64,000 nt of DNA from Armatimonas rosea (GCF_014202505.1 NZ_JACHGW010000002.1:868001-932000), one strand, 5' to 3'. Shown: positions 51,265-59,542, numbered from the stretch's first letter. Translations and numbers: made by a program. Notes: generated by a model not told the origin, from the sequence alone.

Positions 51265-51336
51265 GGTCGGTTGGCTCAGTGGTAGAGCACCGCCTTCACA
51301 CGGCGGGGGTCACTGGTTCGAATCCAGTACCGACCA
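51265..51336 (+). tRNA. tRNA-Val (anticodon CAC)
   Basis: Acceptor GGTCGGT pairs with ACCGACC. The D arm is GCTCAGTGGTAGAGC, the anticodon loop TTCACAC on CCGCC/GGCGG, and the T arm CTGGTTCGAATCCAG. CCA is not encoded. Confidence 0.95.
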
Positions 51337-51582
51337 TTCTTCTTCTTCCCCCTCTATCACCTGAGAGAGCTCCCACTCCTCGGGACACTCCCAAGACACC
51401 GGGTCACTCTCCCGCAGCTCGTCGTCCTCGGGCTCGGGCACCCGGAACAGGCACGCGGGAATCATCTCCCCCTCGACCCGTGCCCGACGGTACAGCCAGA
51501 CAAGCGGCACCCGCTCTCCGGAGGGCAAGTGTGTCGCCTCACGTCGCTGCCGATCTACAATCCAGTCTTCCAGAACCAACAT
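51310..51582 (-). CDS. Hypothetical protein overlapping tRNA-Val
   Basis: 90 residues: MLVLEDWIVDRQRREATHLP and RVPLVWLYRRARVEGEMIPA, then an acidic tail. There is no recognised domain. The last nine codons are the antisense of the tRNA-Val T arm and acceptor, including the stop, so the 3' end is borrowed from the tRNA gene. It could be a real small gene or a decayed one; the protein-like N-terminal half favours real. It is divergent from the SDR gene. Confidence 0.5.
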   Translation of the reverse strand: MLVLEDWIVDRQRREATHLPSGERVPLVWLYRRARVEGEMIPACLFRVPEPEDDELRESDPVSWECPEEWELSQVIEGEEEEWSVLDSNQ

Positions 51583-51636
51583 GGTCGTCTTTTGATAGTT
51601 TGCTTTTTGTTTGCTATTGTATCACAGCTTGCCAGG

Positions 51637-51642
51637 TACACT
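51637..51642 (+). promoter_or_regulatory. -10 box of the SDR gene (leaderless type)
   Basis: TACACT 7 bases before ATG 51650; the GGGAGG between could also serve as a ribosome site. Confidence 0.5.
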
Positions 51643-51649
51643 GGGAGGC

Positions 51650-52381
51650 ATGCTAAAAGGGAAAAAAGCGCTGGTCACGGGGGCGGGGCGTGGGGTGGGG
51701 GTGGCGATCGCACGGCTCCTCGCCGCGGAGGGCGCGACGGTCGCGGTGGCCTACCGGGCCTCGAAAGAGAGCGCGGAGCTGCTCGCTCAGGAGCTTGGGG
51801 GAGTCGCGCTTCAGGCTGACCTGACAGACACCGCGCAGGCAGAGCGGCTGGTAGCACAGAGCCTCGGGGAGCTGGGGGGGCTCGATATCCTGGTCAATAA
51901 CGCCGCAGGCTTTGGGCCGCTCAAGCCGCTGGCGGAGTACACCTGGGACGAGATTGACGCTGAGTGGCACGCGGTGGTCAAGCCGGTGGTGACCGTGACT
52001 CGTGCCGCGCTGCCTCACTTTCAGGCACAAAAGTCCGGCAAGATCGTCTGCCTCTCCGCGACTCTCCTGCAGCGACCCGCACCCGGCCAAGGTGCCCACG
52101 CCATGGCCAAGGCCGCAGTGCTGGCCTACACCCGCTCGCTGGCCCGCGAGGTCGGCCCCGACGGGATTACGGTGAACGCGGTCTCCCCAGGGATGGCCCT
52201 CACCGAGTTCTCCCAGAACCTCCCCGAGAGCCTCAAGGCCGCGGTCGCCGAGCGCACCCCGCTCCGGCGCCTCGCCACCCCCGAGGATGTCGCTCGCGCC
52301 GTCTTGTTCTTCTGCTCGCCGCTCTCGGACTTTATCACGGGGGCAAACCTCGCCCCCGATGGCGGTTTGGCGGTTTTATAA
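51650..52381 (+). CDS. Short-chain dehydrogenase/reductase (FabG-like)
   Basis: 243 residues. NAD(P)-binding ALVTGAGRGVGVAIAR, the structural NNAAGFGPL, and GITVNAVSPGM are typical. The catalytic site is unusual: where S...YxxxK is expected, the sequence reads LSATLLQRPAPGQGAHAMAKAA, so Tyr appears to be replaced by His (HAMAK). The Lys is kept. It may be an altered or inactive reductase. The longer frame from 51611 is rejected in favour of ATG 51650. Confidence 0.9.
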   Translation: MLKGKKALVTGAGRGVGVAIARLLAAEGATVAVAYRASKESAELLAQELGGVALQADLTDTAQAERLVAQSLGELGGLDILVNNAAGFGPLKPLAEYTWDEIDAEWHAVVKPVVTVTRAALPHFQAQKSGKIVCLSATLLQRPAPGQGAHAMAKAAVLAYTRSLAREVGPDGITVNAVSPGMALTEFSQNLPESLKAAVAERTPLRRLATPEDVARAVLFFCSPLSDFITGANLAPDGGLAVL

Positions 52382-52415
52382 GTCGGGCATTGGAAATACC
52401 CGCCTCCGAAAAAGA

Positions 52416-52468
52416 GAGCGTCCCGGGGACGCGCAGAGCTTTGAGGCTTCTGCGTCCCCGGGACGCTC
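52416..52468. terminator. Bidirectional terminator hairpin
   Basis: Perfect 17-bp arms (52416-52432 and 52452-52468, GAGCGTCCCGGGGACGC and its complement) between convergent genes; GAAAAAGA precedes and CTTCC follows. A second hairpin, GCCGGGG...CCCCCGG, lies at 52480-52502. Confidence 0.75.
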
Positions 52469-52506
52469 CTTCCCTATATGCCGGGGACTTTTAGCCCCCG
52501 GACAGG

Positions 52507-53379
52507 TTAGTAGACCACTTTGTTGAGCGGATACTCGACCAGGCCGCTGGCACCGGCACGCTTGAGGCGGGGGATGAGGTCGCGGGCCTGGTGCTCCTCA
52601 ATAATGATCTCGATCGCAAAGCCTTCATTGCCCCAGAGCGGGCTGACGGTCGGCTTCTTGAGTGCGGGAAGCTGGGCGATCACGGACTCAAAGTCCTCTT
52701 TGGCGACATTGAGCTTGAGCCCCACGAGCGCTCCGGCGTTGAGTGCGCCGGTCAGGAGCATTCCCATCGCCTCGATCTTGGCACGCTTCTCAGGGTCGGC
52801 CCAGGCGGTCTTATTGGCGACAAAGCGGGTGGTGGAGATAATGATCGGGTCCCCGACAATGCGGAGCTTGTGGGCCTTGAGGCTAGAGCCCGTCTCCGTA
52901 TTGACCACGATGGCATCGACTAGCTGCGGGACCTTCATCTCGTCTGCGCCCCAGCTAAACTCGACATGGGCCGTGACCCCGTTTTCCTCCAGCCATTTAG
53001 TGGTGAGGCGGACGTACTCGGTGGCGAGCCGCTTGCCCTCCAGGTCCTTGACCGACTGAATCTCGGAGTCACCGGCGACCGCGAGCACGATACGCATCGG
53101 GTTGCGGGTCGCCTTGGAGTAGGTAAGCTCACAGACCTCGACAACATCGGCACCGTTGTCCTTGATCCAGTCCCAGCCCGTCAGGCCGGCGTCGATCACC
53201 CCGTCTTCGAGGTAGCGGGGGATCTCCTGCGGGCGCATGAGAATCGGTTCGAGCTCGGGGTCATCGATCACGGGATGGTACGAGCGAGAGTCCACGCGCA
53301 CGGTCCAACCGGCCTGCGCGAAGAGCTTAAAAGTGGCGTCCTGAAGGCTGCCCTTAGGCAAGCCGAGCTTGAGTTTCAT
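52507..53379 (-). CDS. hisG: ATP phosphoribosyltransferase, long form
   Basis: 290 residues. First step of histidine synthesis: ATP plus PRPP. The N-terminal KLKLGLPKGSLQDATFKLF, LTGWDWIKDNG and the ATEYVRLTTKWLEENG phosphate-binding region are intact, and a C-terminal domain (from about 215, FESVIAQLPALKKPTVSPLW) is the histidine-binding regulatory part, so it needs no HisZ. It stands alone, apart from other his genes. Confidence 0.95.
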   Translation of the reverse strand: MKLKLGLPKGSLQDATFKLFAQAGWTVRVDSRSYHPVIDDPELEPILMRPQEIPRYLEDGVIDAGLTGWDWIKDNGADVVEVCELTYSKATRNPMRIVLAVAGDSEIQSVKDLEGKRLATEYVRLTTKWLEENGVTAHVEFSWGADEMKVPQLVDAIVVNTETGSSLKAHKLRIVGDPIIISTTRFVANKTAWADPEKRAKIEAMGMLLTGALNAGALVGLKLNVAKEDFESVIAQLPALKKPTVSPLWGNEGFAIEIIIEEHQARDLIPRLKRAGASGLVEYPLNKVVY

Positions 53380-53509
53380 GGGCTTTTGGGGGAGAGGGAG
53401 TGCGATGCACCCCAGATTTTGAACGTCGCCAGCATATCAGCTTAGCAGGGGCTTTGCCAGTCGGCTTACCCTAGAGCCATAGATACATCCTCTGGCATGC
53501 GAAATGCGA

Positions 53510-53515
53510 TAAGCT
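53510..53515 (+). promoter_or_regulatory. Weak -10 box of the 53522 gene (leaderless type)
   Basis: TAAGCT 6 bases before ATG 53522. Confidence 0.35.
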
Positions 53516-53521
53516 CTAAAC

Positions 53522-53743
53522 ATGTTTACGATTGAGATTCACTTTGCCAATACCAGTGGGCTTGGCATCTCCTCGCTCCTATGCGAGATGGAGGGCAAGA
53601 GCGCCACGGATGCGATTCTAAAGACCCTGGCCAGTATCAAAGAGGGGCGTCCTCTTGCTCGGCTCGATGGCACCGGGTTCTGGCTACCGGTCGAGCAAGT
53701 CGGGCTGATCTCCGCGACTCCCTTTCAGGCCCCGCTCGCCTAG
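53522..53743 (+). CDS. Small hypothetical protein
   Basis: 73 residues: MFTIEIHFANTSGLGISSLL, then AILKTLASIKEGRPLARLDG and WLPVEQVGLIS. No signal peptide or helix is seen; it looks like a small alpha/beta domain with an N-terminal strand. A possible -10 box lies 6 bases upstream, following the local pattern for expressed genes. Function unknown. Confidence 0.6.
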   Translation: MFTIEIHFANTSGLGISSLLCEMEGKSATDAILKTLASIKEGRPLARLDGTGFWLPVEQVGLISATPFQAPLA

Positions 53744-53749
53744 CGTTAC

Positions 53750-54964
53750 TTAGAGGCGCTTGTCTGTCAGCGAGCGAGGGACGAGCGGAAGAACCAAGAG
53801 CATGCACAGTGTCGTGCCTGCATTCAAAAGCACGAGCTGGGGAAAGTGAAAGTGCTTGTGCTGGTAGAGCCAGGAGCCGAGCACATCGGAGAACTTCCAG
53901 GCGACATTGGAGGCACTCACCATCAATGAGAAGCCGAGGGCCTCGTTGCCACGAGGAGTCGCCCGCGCCGTCAGGTCCGCTACCGGGAGGGTGGCGAGTG
54001 CGCCTGTAAAGCCCGTTGCGAGGGTCACCAGAACGGCATGAGGCAGAGTATCGTAGCGCAGGAAGCAGAGAATCGCCCCCACCGACGCCAGCGTGCCGCC
54101 TACGAGCAGGGGGCGCAGGGCAACACGGTGGCAGAGGTATCCGTAGACGAGAGCCCCCACAAGCCCTGCAGCGCCATTGAGCAGGGCGAGGTTGCCGATG
54201 AGCTGCGGGGAGAAGCGTAGGGTGTCCTGCTGAAGAAACAGCAATGGGGTGCCAAAGCCCGGCGCGAGCATGAACAAGAAGCTCATCAGCAGGCCCCACC
54301 AGAGCGAGCGGGAGCGCAGGAGCTCCCGAAGCGGGTTCGGCGACCCTCCCGTGCGCTTTTCGGGGCGCGGTGTGGGTGCCTCGGGGAGGAAGCGGTAGCA
54401 GGCGGCCCCCAGAAGAAAGGCGCAGAGCGCACTGGCAAGAGCGGCCCAGCCAAATGCCTTTCCTGCAAGAAACCCCGCCACAGGCCCCGAGATGAGAGTC
54501 ACGGCGCTGGTTACCGCACTGCGCTGCGAGCTCAGGCGCCCGGTCGTGCCAAAGCGGTGCCCGGTGTCGACCAAGATCCCGCCTAAGACCGCATTGGAGA
54601 GGGTCTTGCCCGCGTTGATCAGGATCAGCGCGCCCAGCAGGATGCCGTAGGTGAGCGGGAGCACCGCCAGAGCACACCACACAATCCCCGAGAGAGTCGA
54701 GCTCAGGAGCAAGTAGTGCCGTCGCCGCGTCCCAAAGAACCGCACGGAGTCCGAGAGCCAGCCACAGAGAGGCTTCGTGTACCAGGCGATTCCCGTCACG
54801 AGTCCAAAGATCGCGATATCTGCCGCCCCCAGCTGGAAGTGGTTTTTTAGGAGGAGCTTAACGGGGAGGTCGCTGACCTGTAGGCTGAGCCAGAGCAAGA
54901 GCCAGCCCGCGAAGAGAAACTGAGAGAGGCGGCCTTCAGAGGGAGAGTCGGCGGAGACATTCAT
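53750..54964 (-). CDS. MFS transporter, folate-biopterin (BT1-like) group
   Basis: 404 residues with about twelve membrane helices. LVTGIAWYTKPLCGWLSDSV followed by FFGTRRRHYLLLSSTLSG resembles the KP-x-x-G-x-x-SDS and RRRPYL motifs of the FBT family, which carry folates or pterins. The frame extends to 55051 through the neighbouring tRNA gene; I start at ATG 54964 (MNVSADSPSEGRLSQFLF). The substrate call is tentative. Confidence 0.82.
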   Translation of the reverse strand: MNVSADSPSEGRLSQFLFAGWLLLWLSLQVSDLPVKLLLKNHFQLGAADIAIFGLVTGIAWYTKPLCGWLSDSVRFFGTRRRHYLLLSSTLSGIVWCALAVLPLTYGILLGALILINAGKTLSNAVLGGILVDTGHRFGTTGRLSSQRSAVTSAVTLISGPVAGFLAGKAFGWAALASALCAFLLGAACYRFLPEAPTPRPEKRTGGSPNPLRELLRSRSLWWGLLMSFLFMLAPGFGTPLLFLQQDTLRFSPQLIGNLALLNGAAGLVGALVYGYLCHRVALRPLLVGGTLASVGAILCFLRYDTLPHAVLVTLATGFTGALATLPVADLTARATPRGNEALGFSLMVSASNVAWKFSDVLGSWLYQHKHFHFPQLVLLNAGTTLCMLLVLPLVPRSLTDKRL

Positions 54965-55009
54965 GAAGCCCGGTCTATGTTTAGAGGGGGAAACTAAGTA
55001 AAGAGGAAG

Positions 55010-55083
55010 TGCACTCGGCAGGACTCGAACCTGCGACCTTCTGGACCGCAACCAGATGCTCTAATCCGCTGAGCTACGAGTGC
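55010..55083 (-). tRNA. tRNA-Arg (anticodon GCG)
   Basis: Acceptor GCACTCG pairs with CGAGTGC. The D arm is GCTCAGCGGATTAGAGC, the anticodon loop TTGCGGT on TCTGG/CCAGA, and the T arm CAGGTTCGAGTCCTG. GCG in place of the common ACG means CGU/CGC codons are read without an A34 deaminated to inosine. Confidence 0.93.
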
Positions 55084-55156
55084 AACGGGAGGTATTGTAT
55101 CATGAGTTCGGGGACTGTCAAGGGAAATGGGAGATTCTTGTCGAACTAGTAGGGTT

Positions 55157-56311
55157 ATGTCTGAACTGCGCTTGTTGACTGCTGCCGACTACCTGGCCCA
55201 CCGCCAGCTGATGAGTCATGCCTTTGGCCGTGGAGGAGTCGTGGAGGCTTCGGCTGAGCCTAAAGACCCTCCAGTCGAGACCCTAGGAATCTTTGTGGAC
55301 GGCGAGCTGGCCTCGTCGCTGACGACGTGTCCTTTTACGGTCTACTGGCCGGGGAGCCAGGTCGGAACCTTGGCGATGGGGGGGATCGCGGGGGTGGCGA
55401 GCCATGCGGAGGCGCGCGGTCAGGGGCATGTGGATCGGCTCTTGGTGGAGTCGCTGGGGCGGATGCGGGCGGCGGGACAGGTGATCTCGGCGCTCTACCC
55501 CTTCTCCTTTTCGTTCTATGGTCGCTATGGCTGGGGCTGGGTGGGGGAGAAGTACGGGGCCACCCTGCCGCTACGGGAGCTCCCCGCCAGCAAGCGCCTG
55601 GCACGGCGGCTCACCGGTGAGGCGGCCCAGACGCACGTGACGGAGGTCTATGCCGCCAGTGGAGCACGCTACCGGGGGGCATTTGTGCCGGGCTCACGCA
55701 ATCTCGCCGGCCTGCTCTCGGAGAGTGACCGGCGGCTGACCTATGCCTACACCACCGAGGGGGGCTACCTGCTCTGGCGCTACCCGAGCGGCGAGGGGGC
55801 GGGCGAGGTTCGGGAGTGGATGACCGATAGCCCTGAGGCGGAGCGGGCACTGCTGGCGCTTCTGCGGGATTTGGGGGTGCAGACACGGCAAGGGCGGCTG
55901 ACCCTGCCCGCGGACACAACCCTCTTCTGCCAGACGGTTCTCAACGAGATGGACGTCCGTGTCGAGCCGGTCTTTATGGGGCGCGTGGTCGATGTCGCTG
56001 CGGCGCTAGGGGCGCTTAAGACGTCGCTGCCGGATGGGGCACTCACCCTGGCCATCGACGATCCCCATGCGGACTGGAACACGGGAACTTGGCGGGTGAC
56101 TCTGGAGGGGGGAGCGGTGCACGTCGCACCAACAACCGACGCGGCGCAGCTCTCGCTGGGGATTCAGGCTTTCTCGCAGGCCTTCTGGGGCACGCCGGGG
56201 CTAGAGCGGCTGCGGCGTGCCGGGAAGGTGGGAGTGCAGAGCGAGGCGGCGTTTACGCAGCTACTGGCACTTCTCCCCACAGCGCCGGTGATGTGCTGGG
56301 ACCATTTCTAG
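55157..56311 (+). CDS. GNAT acetyltransferase, Eis-like
   Basis: 384 residues from ATG 55157. The N-terminal GNAT domain has TLAMGGIAGVASHAEARGQG (acetyl-CoA loop) and LYPFSFSFYGRYGWGWVGEK, typical of Eis-family enzymes; a second GNAT-like part and a C-terminal SCP2-like domain follow (ALTLAIDDPHADWNTGTWRV). Eis proteins acetylate amines such as aminoglycosides or peptides; the natural target here is unknown. Next to a tRNA-Arg gene on the opposite strand. Confidence 0.88.
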   Translation: MSELRLLTAADYLAHRQLMSHAFGRGGVVEASAEPKDPPVETLGIFVDGELASSLTTCPFTVYWPGSQVGTLAMGGIAGVASHAEARGQGHVDRLLVESLGRMRAAGQVISALYPFSFSFYGRYGWGWVGEKYGATLPLRELPASKRLARRLTGEAAQTHVTEVYAASGARYRGAFVPGSRNLAGLLSESDRRLTYAYTTEGGYLLWRYPSGEGAGEVREWMTDSPEAERALLALLRDLGVQTRQGRLTLPADTTLFCQTVLNEMDVRVEPVFMGRVVDVAAALGALKTSLPDGALTLAIDDPHADWNTGTWRVTLEGGAVHVAPTTDAAQLSLGIQAFSQAFWGTPGLERLRRAGKVGVQSEAAFTQLLALLPTAPVMCWDHF

Positions 56312-56313
56312 GC

Positions 56314-56628
56314 CTACCCACGGAGCGGAAGGTCTAGGGGCTCTCCTACGGCGGGCTTGAAGCGGGCGGTACGGAAGTGCAGCCCGCGCAGGTTCACCCG
56401 GATGATCTGGGGGAAGACACCCAGAGCCTCACGCGCCATCAAGGCATAGTCATGGGCATCGTCGAGGGCCTCGAACAGAAAGACAAAGTCCTCTGCGGCT
56501 ACCTCGTCACGGTGGACAACCAGCTCGTCCTGACCCCGGCGGCGCAGGCGCAGGCAGAGCGCGGTGCTCGGGATGAGGAGGTCCCTCTCTTCGGTTGACT
56601 CGTGACGGGGGTCGTTAAAACGCGGCAT
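56314..56628 (-). CDS. Hypothetical protein
   Basis: 104 residues from ATG 56628 (MPRFNDPRHESTEERDLLIP). A run of basic residues (LRLRRRGQDELVVHRDE) precedes FVFLFEALDDAHDYALMARE and QIIRVNLRGLHFRTARFKPA. There is no signal or membrane segment and no family that I recognise. It is convergent with the acetyltransferase gene, two bases after its stop. Confidence 0.65.
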   Translation of the reverse strand: MPRFNDPRHESTEERDLLIPSTALCLRLRRRGQDELVVHRDEVAAEDFVFLFEALDDAHDYALMAREALGVFPQIIRVNLRGLHFRTARFKPAVGEPLDLPLRG

Positions 56629-56659
56629 AGCTTCTTTCAAAAATTCGCAGATTCAAAGT

Positions 56660-57214
56660 TTAGAGCGACTGGCTCGGGCTGAGGCTCAGCGCGCCGGGCT
56701 GCCCCTTGGCGGGGCTCCCCGCGGGCACGAAGGTGGGCTCGTAGCGGGTCAGGGCCTCGTTGCGGGAGCGCATCTGGATGCTGGCAAGGCGGACCTGGTA
56801 GCGGAGCTGCTCAAACTCGGCCTGCTGCTGGGCATCGGGGGGCGGTGGAGGCGCAAAGAAGCTCGCAGGGAGCTGTGGCATGGCGGCCAGCGGTGGAGGT
56901 GCCTGCGCCATGCGCGGGGCGGAGAGTGGACCCACCGGAGGCACAAAGCCCGAAGAGAGAGCGGGCGAGCTAAACACTGTCGGCGTGCTGGAGCTACCGC
57001 CATGGTGCGATGAGCCCAGCGCGGGATCGGGCTTGGGGGGAGTGAGCGCCGCGACAATGCCCACGAGGAAGACGCAGCAGATCGCCAGCGCGGGGCCTCC
57101 CACCTGAATCAGCGGCGATGTCCACCACGGGTCGCAGTTGATACAGCGCCCATCGGCTCCTCGTCGGCGCCCGCAGGTGGTGCACCAGCCAGACATATAG
57201 GGATTCGCATTCAC
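56660..57214 (-). CDS. Zinc-ribbon membrane protein with Pro-rich region
   Basis: 184 residues from GTG 57214, 8 bases after a TAAGAT box; the longer frame from 57289 is unlikely. It opens with a zinc ribbon (SGWCTTCGRRRGADGRCINC), one transmembrane helix (IQVGGPALAICCVFLVGIVA), then a long Pro/Ser/Ala-rich stretch and a short coiled region (DAQQQAEFEQLRYQVRLASI). Function unknown; the layout suggests a membrane-tethered sensor or scaffold. Confidence 0.7.
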   Translation of the reverse strand: MNANPYMSGWCTTCGRRRGADGRCINCDPWWTSPLIQVGGPALAICCVFLVGIVAALTPPKPDPALGSSHHGGSSSTPTVFSSPALSSGFVPPVGPLSAPRMAQAPPPLAAMPQLPASFFAPPPPPDAQQQAEFEQLRYQVRLASIQMRSRNEALTRYEPTFVPAGSPAKGQPGALSLSPSQSL

Positions 57215-57222
57215 TCTGCCCC

Positions 57223-57228
57223 ATCTTA
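57223..57228 (-). promoter_or_regulatory. -10 box of the zinc-ribbon gene (leaderless type)
   Basis: TAAGAT on the minus strand, 8 bases before GTG 57214. Confidence 0.5.
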
Positions 57229-57272
57229 CTACTAGGGAGACGCGCTTGTCAACGCGACAAAAAACGCTAAAT

Positions 57273-57286
57273 GCTAAAAATTTAGC
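57273..57286. promoter_or_regulatory. BlaI-type operator, upstream site
   Basis: Perfect palindrome GCTAAAAATTTAGC in the divergent gap between the zinc-ribbon gene and the blaI-like gene; 43 bases (start to start) from the second site. Confidence 0.6.
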
Positions 57287-57295
57287 CAATCGTTC

Positions 57296-57324
57296 TTGAC
57301 AGGCTCTCTGGGATGTGCTAAATT
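57296..57324 (+). promoter_or_regulatory. Promoter of the blaI/blaR-like pair
   Basis: TTGACA, 17-base spacer, TAAATT. The -10 box ends 6 bases before ATG 57331 and lies inside the second operator. Confidence 0.75.
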
Positions 57325-57331
57325 TCTAGCA
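57316..57331. promoter_or_regulatory. BlaI-type operator over the -10 box and start codon
   Basis: TGCTAAATTTCTAGCA has perfect TGCTA/TAGCA arms, as in penicillinase repressor operators. Its last A is the first base of the blaI-like ATG. Confidence 0.7.
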
Positions 57332-57711
57332 TGAAGGATGCACTAAGCCGACGCGAGCGGCAGCTGATGGATATTCTCTTCGCACGGGGCTCGGCCAGCG
57401 TTGCGGAGGTCTGCACCGCGCTCCCCGACCCCCCAAGCTACAGTGCGGTGCGGGCACTGCTGCGAATCCTTGAAGAGAAAGGGCATCTCGCCCACCGTGA
57501 GGAGGGGAAGCAGTACATCTACTTCCCGACCCAAGAGCGCCCGGTCGCCGCGCAGAGTGCGCTGAAGCGGGTGGTGCAGACCTTCTTTGGTGGCTCGGTG
57601 GAGAGAGCGGTCACGGCGCTCCTCACGGAAGAAGAGACACAGCTCTCCGACGATGAGCTTGCCCGGCTCTCCGAGCTAATCGCACGGACAAAGGAGAAAG
57701 ACGATGCTTGA
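57331..57711 (+). CDS. BlaI/MecI-family transcriptional repressor
   Basis: 126 residues. Winged-helix domain: LSRRERQLMDILFARGSASV, PPSYSAVRALLRILEEKGHL and AHREEGKQYIYFP; the C-terminal part dimerises. In this family repression ends when a partner BlaR1-type membrane peptidase triggers cleavage. Two TGCTA-type palindromes upstream, one covering the promoter, indicate autorepression. It overlaps the downstream peptidase gene by 8 bases. Confidence 0.92.
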   Translation: MKDALSRRERQLMDILFARGSASVAEVCTALPDPPSYSAVRALLRILEEKGHLAHREEGKQYIYFPTQERPVAAQSALKRVVQTFFGGSVERAVTALLTEEETQLSDDELARLSELIARTKEKDDA

Positions 57712-59449
57712 GCTTCTTGTCAAGATGACCTTGCTTCTTGGGCTGGCGCTGATGCTGGTGGCGTGCCTGCCACGCACTCAGGCAAGCCTGCGTCATGGAG
57801 TGCTACTCACGAGTCTCTTACTCCTGCCCTTGCTTCCTGTCTTGCAGCGTCTGCCTACTCTCATTGCCGTGCCGCTTATCGTAAAAGCGCCCGCACCCAC
57901 TGAGTATGCACCCTCAGATATCCTTCGTGCAGGCACTGACATTGAAAAATCACCCGTGCACATTGAAAGAGCACCCGTGGAATCTCAACAAGCACCGGTG
58001 CATAGAGAAAAATCAAGGCTGCAAATCGAAAGTGCAGAGGTCTGCATTGGAGTTTATAGTGTCGTTGTTTTTGTCTTACTCGTGCGCTTGTTTTGTGATC
58101 GGATGGCACTGCATATCTTGCTCAAGCAAACAACATCTGCCGAGCTGGTTGCCCTTTTTCCTGTCTTGCTAACCACACGCTCTATTGTCCCTCTTGCCTG
58201 TGGCACACTTCGTCGGCGCATCTTGCTCCCCCATACCGCGCTGGGCTGGGAGCCAGAGCGCCTACGGGCTGTGCTGCTACATGAGTCTGCCCATCTCTCC
58301 CGCCACGATCCTCTCTGTCAGCTTCTCGCAGAGCTGGTTCGTGCTCTCTTCTGGTTTCATCCTCTTGTCTGGCTGGCGGTTGCCCAGCTACGACGAGAGG
58401 CAGAGACTGCTTGTGACCGTCATGTTCTTGCGAATGGGATCGCCCCTGATCGCTACGCCCACTACCTTTTGGAGATTGTCAAGATGCTTAAGAAACAACC
58501 GTCGGCCCCTGCCATGGCCCGCACGCCTCGTCTAGAATCGCGCGTGCACTCCATTCTTTCCTACCTGCCCACTCGACCCACACGCAGCGCCACGCTCACG
58601 CTGGCCCTGATCGGTGTGGCGACCGTCCCACTTCTCGCCGCTCGCCCTGCCACACTTCCTCAGAGTGAAGCACCGGTAAAACAAGCGCTACCCGCAATCG
58701 AACAAGTGAAGCGCCGCGAGGAGCTCCTGGCACAGGATCAGGAAAAAATGCGTCTGGATCAGGCAAAGGCCGCCGCAGAAAAGAAAGCCACGAAGCTCGC
58801 CACGACAAATAACAAGGCAAAGCTTGCCGATGAGAAAGCGCTCCAGGAAAAATGCCAGCGTGAGCTCGTGGCACTAAAACAGCGAGCGAGAGACCTAGAC
58901 CTGCAACAAGCCGAAGCAGATCGCCAACTCAATAAGCGACGTGTGGAAGAGGACATGGCTCAGGCACGAGAGCGCCAAACACGGAACTTTGCAACAGAGC
59001 CCCTCGACGAAGAGCTAGAGGAGCTTAAGCTCAAATTACGCAACCTTGATAACCGGCTTACGGATAAGCAGCTAGAGCTTGCAGATTTCTTGGTAAATTT
59101 TGGAGAGGATCATCTACGTGTCAAAGCGGTTCGGAACCAGATGGAAGTCCTCACCAAGATGATAAATGAGGTGCGCCGGAACCGTGACCAGATTCGGGCC
59201 AAGCTTCAAGAGGTCACGCATGTCCAAAGAGCACAACAGCAAAAGCTCCAAATTGACGAGCAAGAGCAAGTTCTGGTTGCGCTAAGAGCGGAGCTCGAAT
59301 CTCTGGAGCGTGCTGTTGAGGAAAAAGCCAAGCAAGTACAGAATGGACTCACGAGCGTCGACGAGCTCAATAAGGAGCAGGCTAAGCTCAAGGAGATGAA
59401 GGCTCGCTATCAAGTTGCAGAGAGCCGCCTCAAGCAGCTCAAAGGGTAG
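57704..59449 (+). CDS. M56 (BlaR1-like) membrane metallopeptidase with coiled-coil C-terminus
   Basis: 581 residues. N-terminal membrane helices surround a zinc site LLHESAHLSRHDPL (H193, E194, H197), followed by FWFHPLVWLAVAQLRREAE, the M56 signature. In place of the penicillin-binding sensor of BlaR1, the outer part (from about 320) is a long charged coiled coil (LAQDQEKMRLDQAKAAAEKK, RDQIRAKLQEVTHVQRAQQQ). A Pro/Ala repeat-like loop lies near residues 66-110. It probably senses an envelope signal other than beta-lactam and cuts the BlaI-like repressor; inference from family and coupling. Confidence 0.88.
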   Translation: MLELLVKMTLLLGLALMLVACLPRTQASLRHGVLLTSLLLLPLLPVLQRLPTLIAVPLIVKAPAPTEYAPSDILRAGTDIEKSPVHIERAPVESQQAPVHREKSRLQIESAEVCIGVYSVVVFVLLVRLFCDRMALHILLKQTTSAELVALFPVLLTTRSIVPLACGTLRRRILLPHTALGWEPERLRAVLLHESAHLSRHDPLCQLLAELVRALFWFHPLVWLAVAQLRREAETACDRHVLANGIAPDRYAHYLLEIVKMLKKQPSAPAMARTPRLESRVHSILSYLPTRPTRSATLTLALIGVATVPLLAARPATLPQSEAPVKQALPAIEQVKRREELLAQDQEKMRLDQAKAAAEKKATKLATTNNKAKLADEKALQEKCQRELVALKQRARDLDLQQAEADRQLNKRRVEEDMAQARERQTRNFATEPLDEELEELKLKLRNLDNRLTDKQLELADFLVNFGEDHLRVKAVRNQMEVLTKMINEVRRNRDQIRAKLQEVTHVQRAQQQKLQIDEQEQVLVALRAELESLERAVEEKAKQVQNGLTSVDELNKEQAKLKEMKARYQVAESRLKQLKG

Positions 59450-59479
59450 TCAATTGCCCGAGGAGCCCGAGGAACAGAT

Positions 59480-59504
59480 AGCCCGGACACTCGTTGTCCG
59501 GGCT
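59480..59504 (+). terminator. Terminator after the blaR-like gene
   Basis: AGCCCGGACA (59480-59489) pairs with TGTCCGGGCT (59495-59504), followed by TCTTCGG; the T-run is weak. Confidence 0.6.
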
Positions 59505-59530
59505 TCTTCGGTGTCTAGGCTCCCAGGAGC

Positions 59531-59536
59531 TATAAT
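59531..59536 (+). promoter_or_regulatory. -10 box of the metallophosphoesterase gene (leaderless type)
   Basis: TATAAT 6 bases before ATG 59543. Confidence 0.65.
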
Positions 59537-59542
59537 AGAGGC

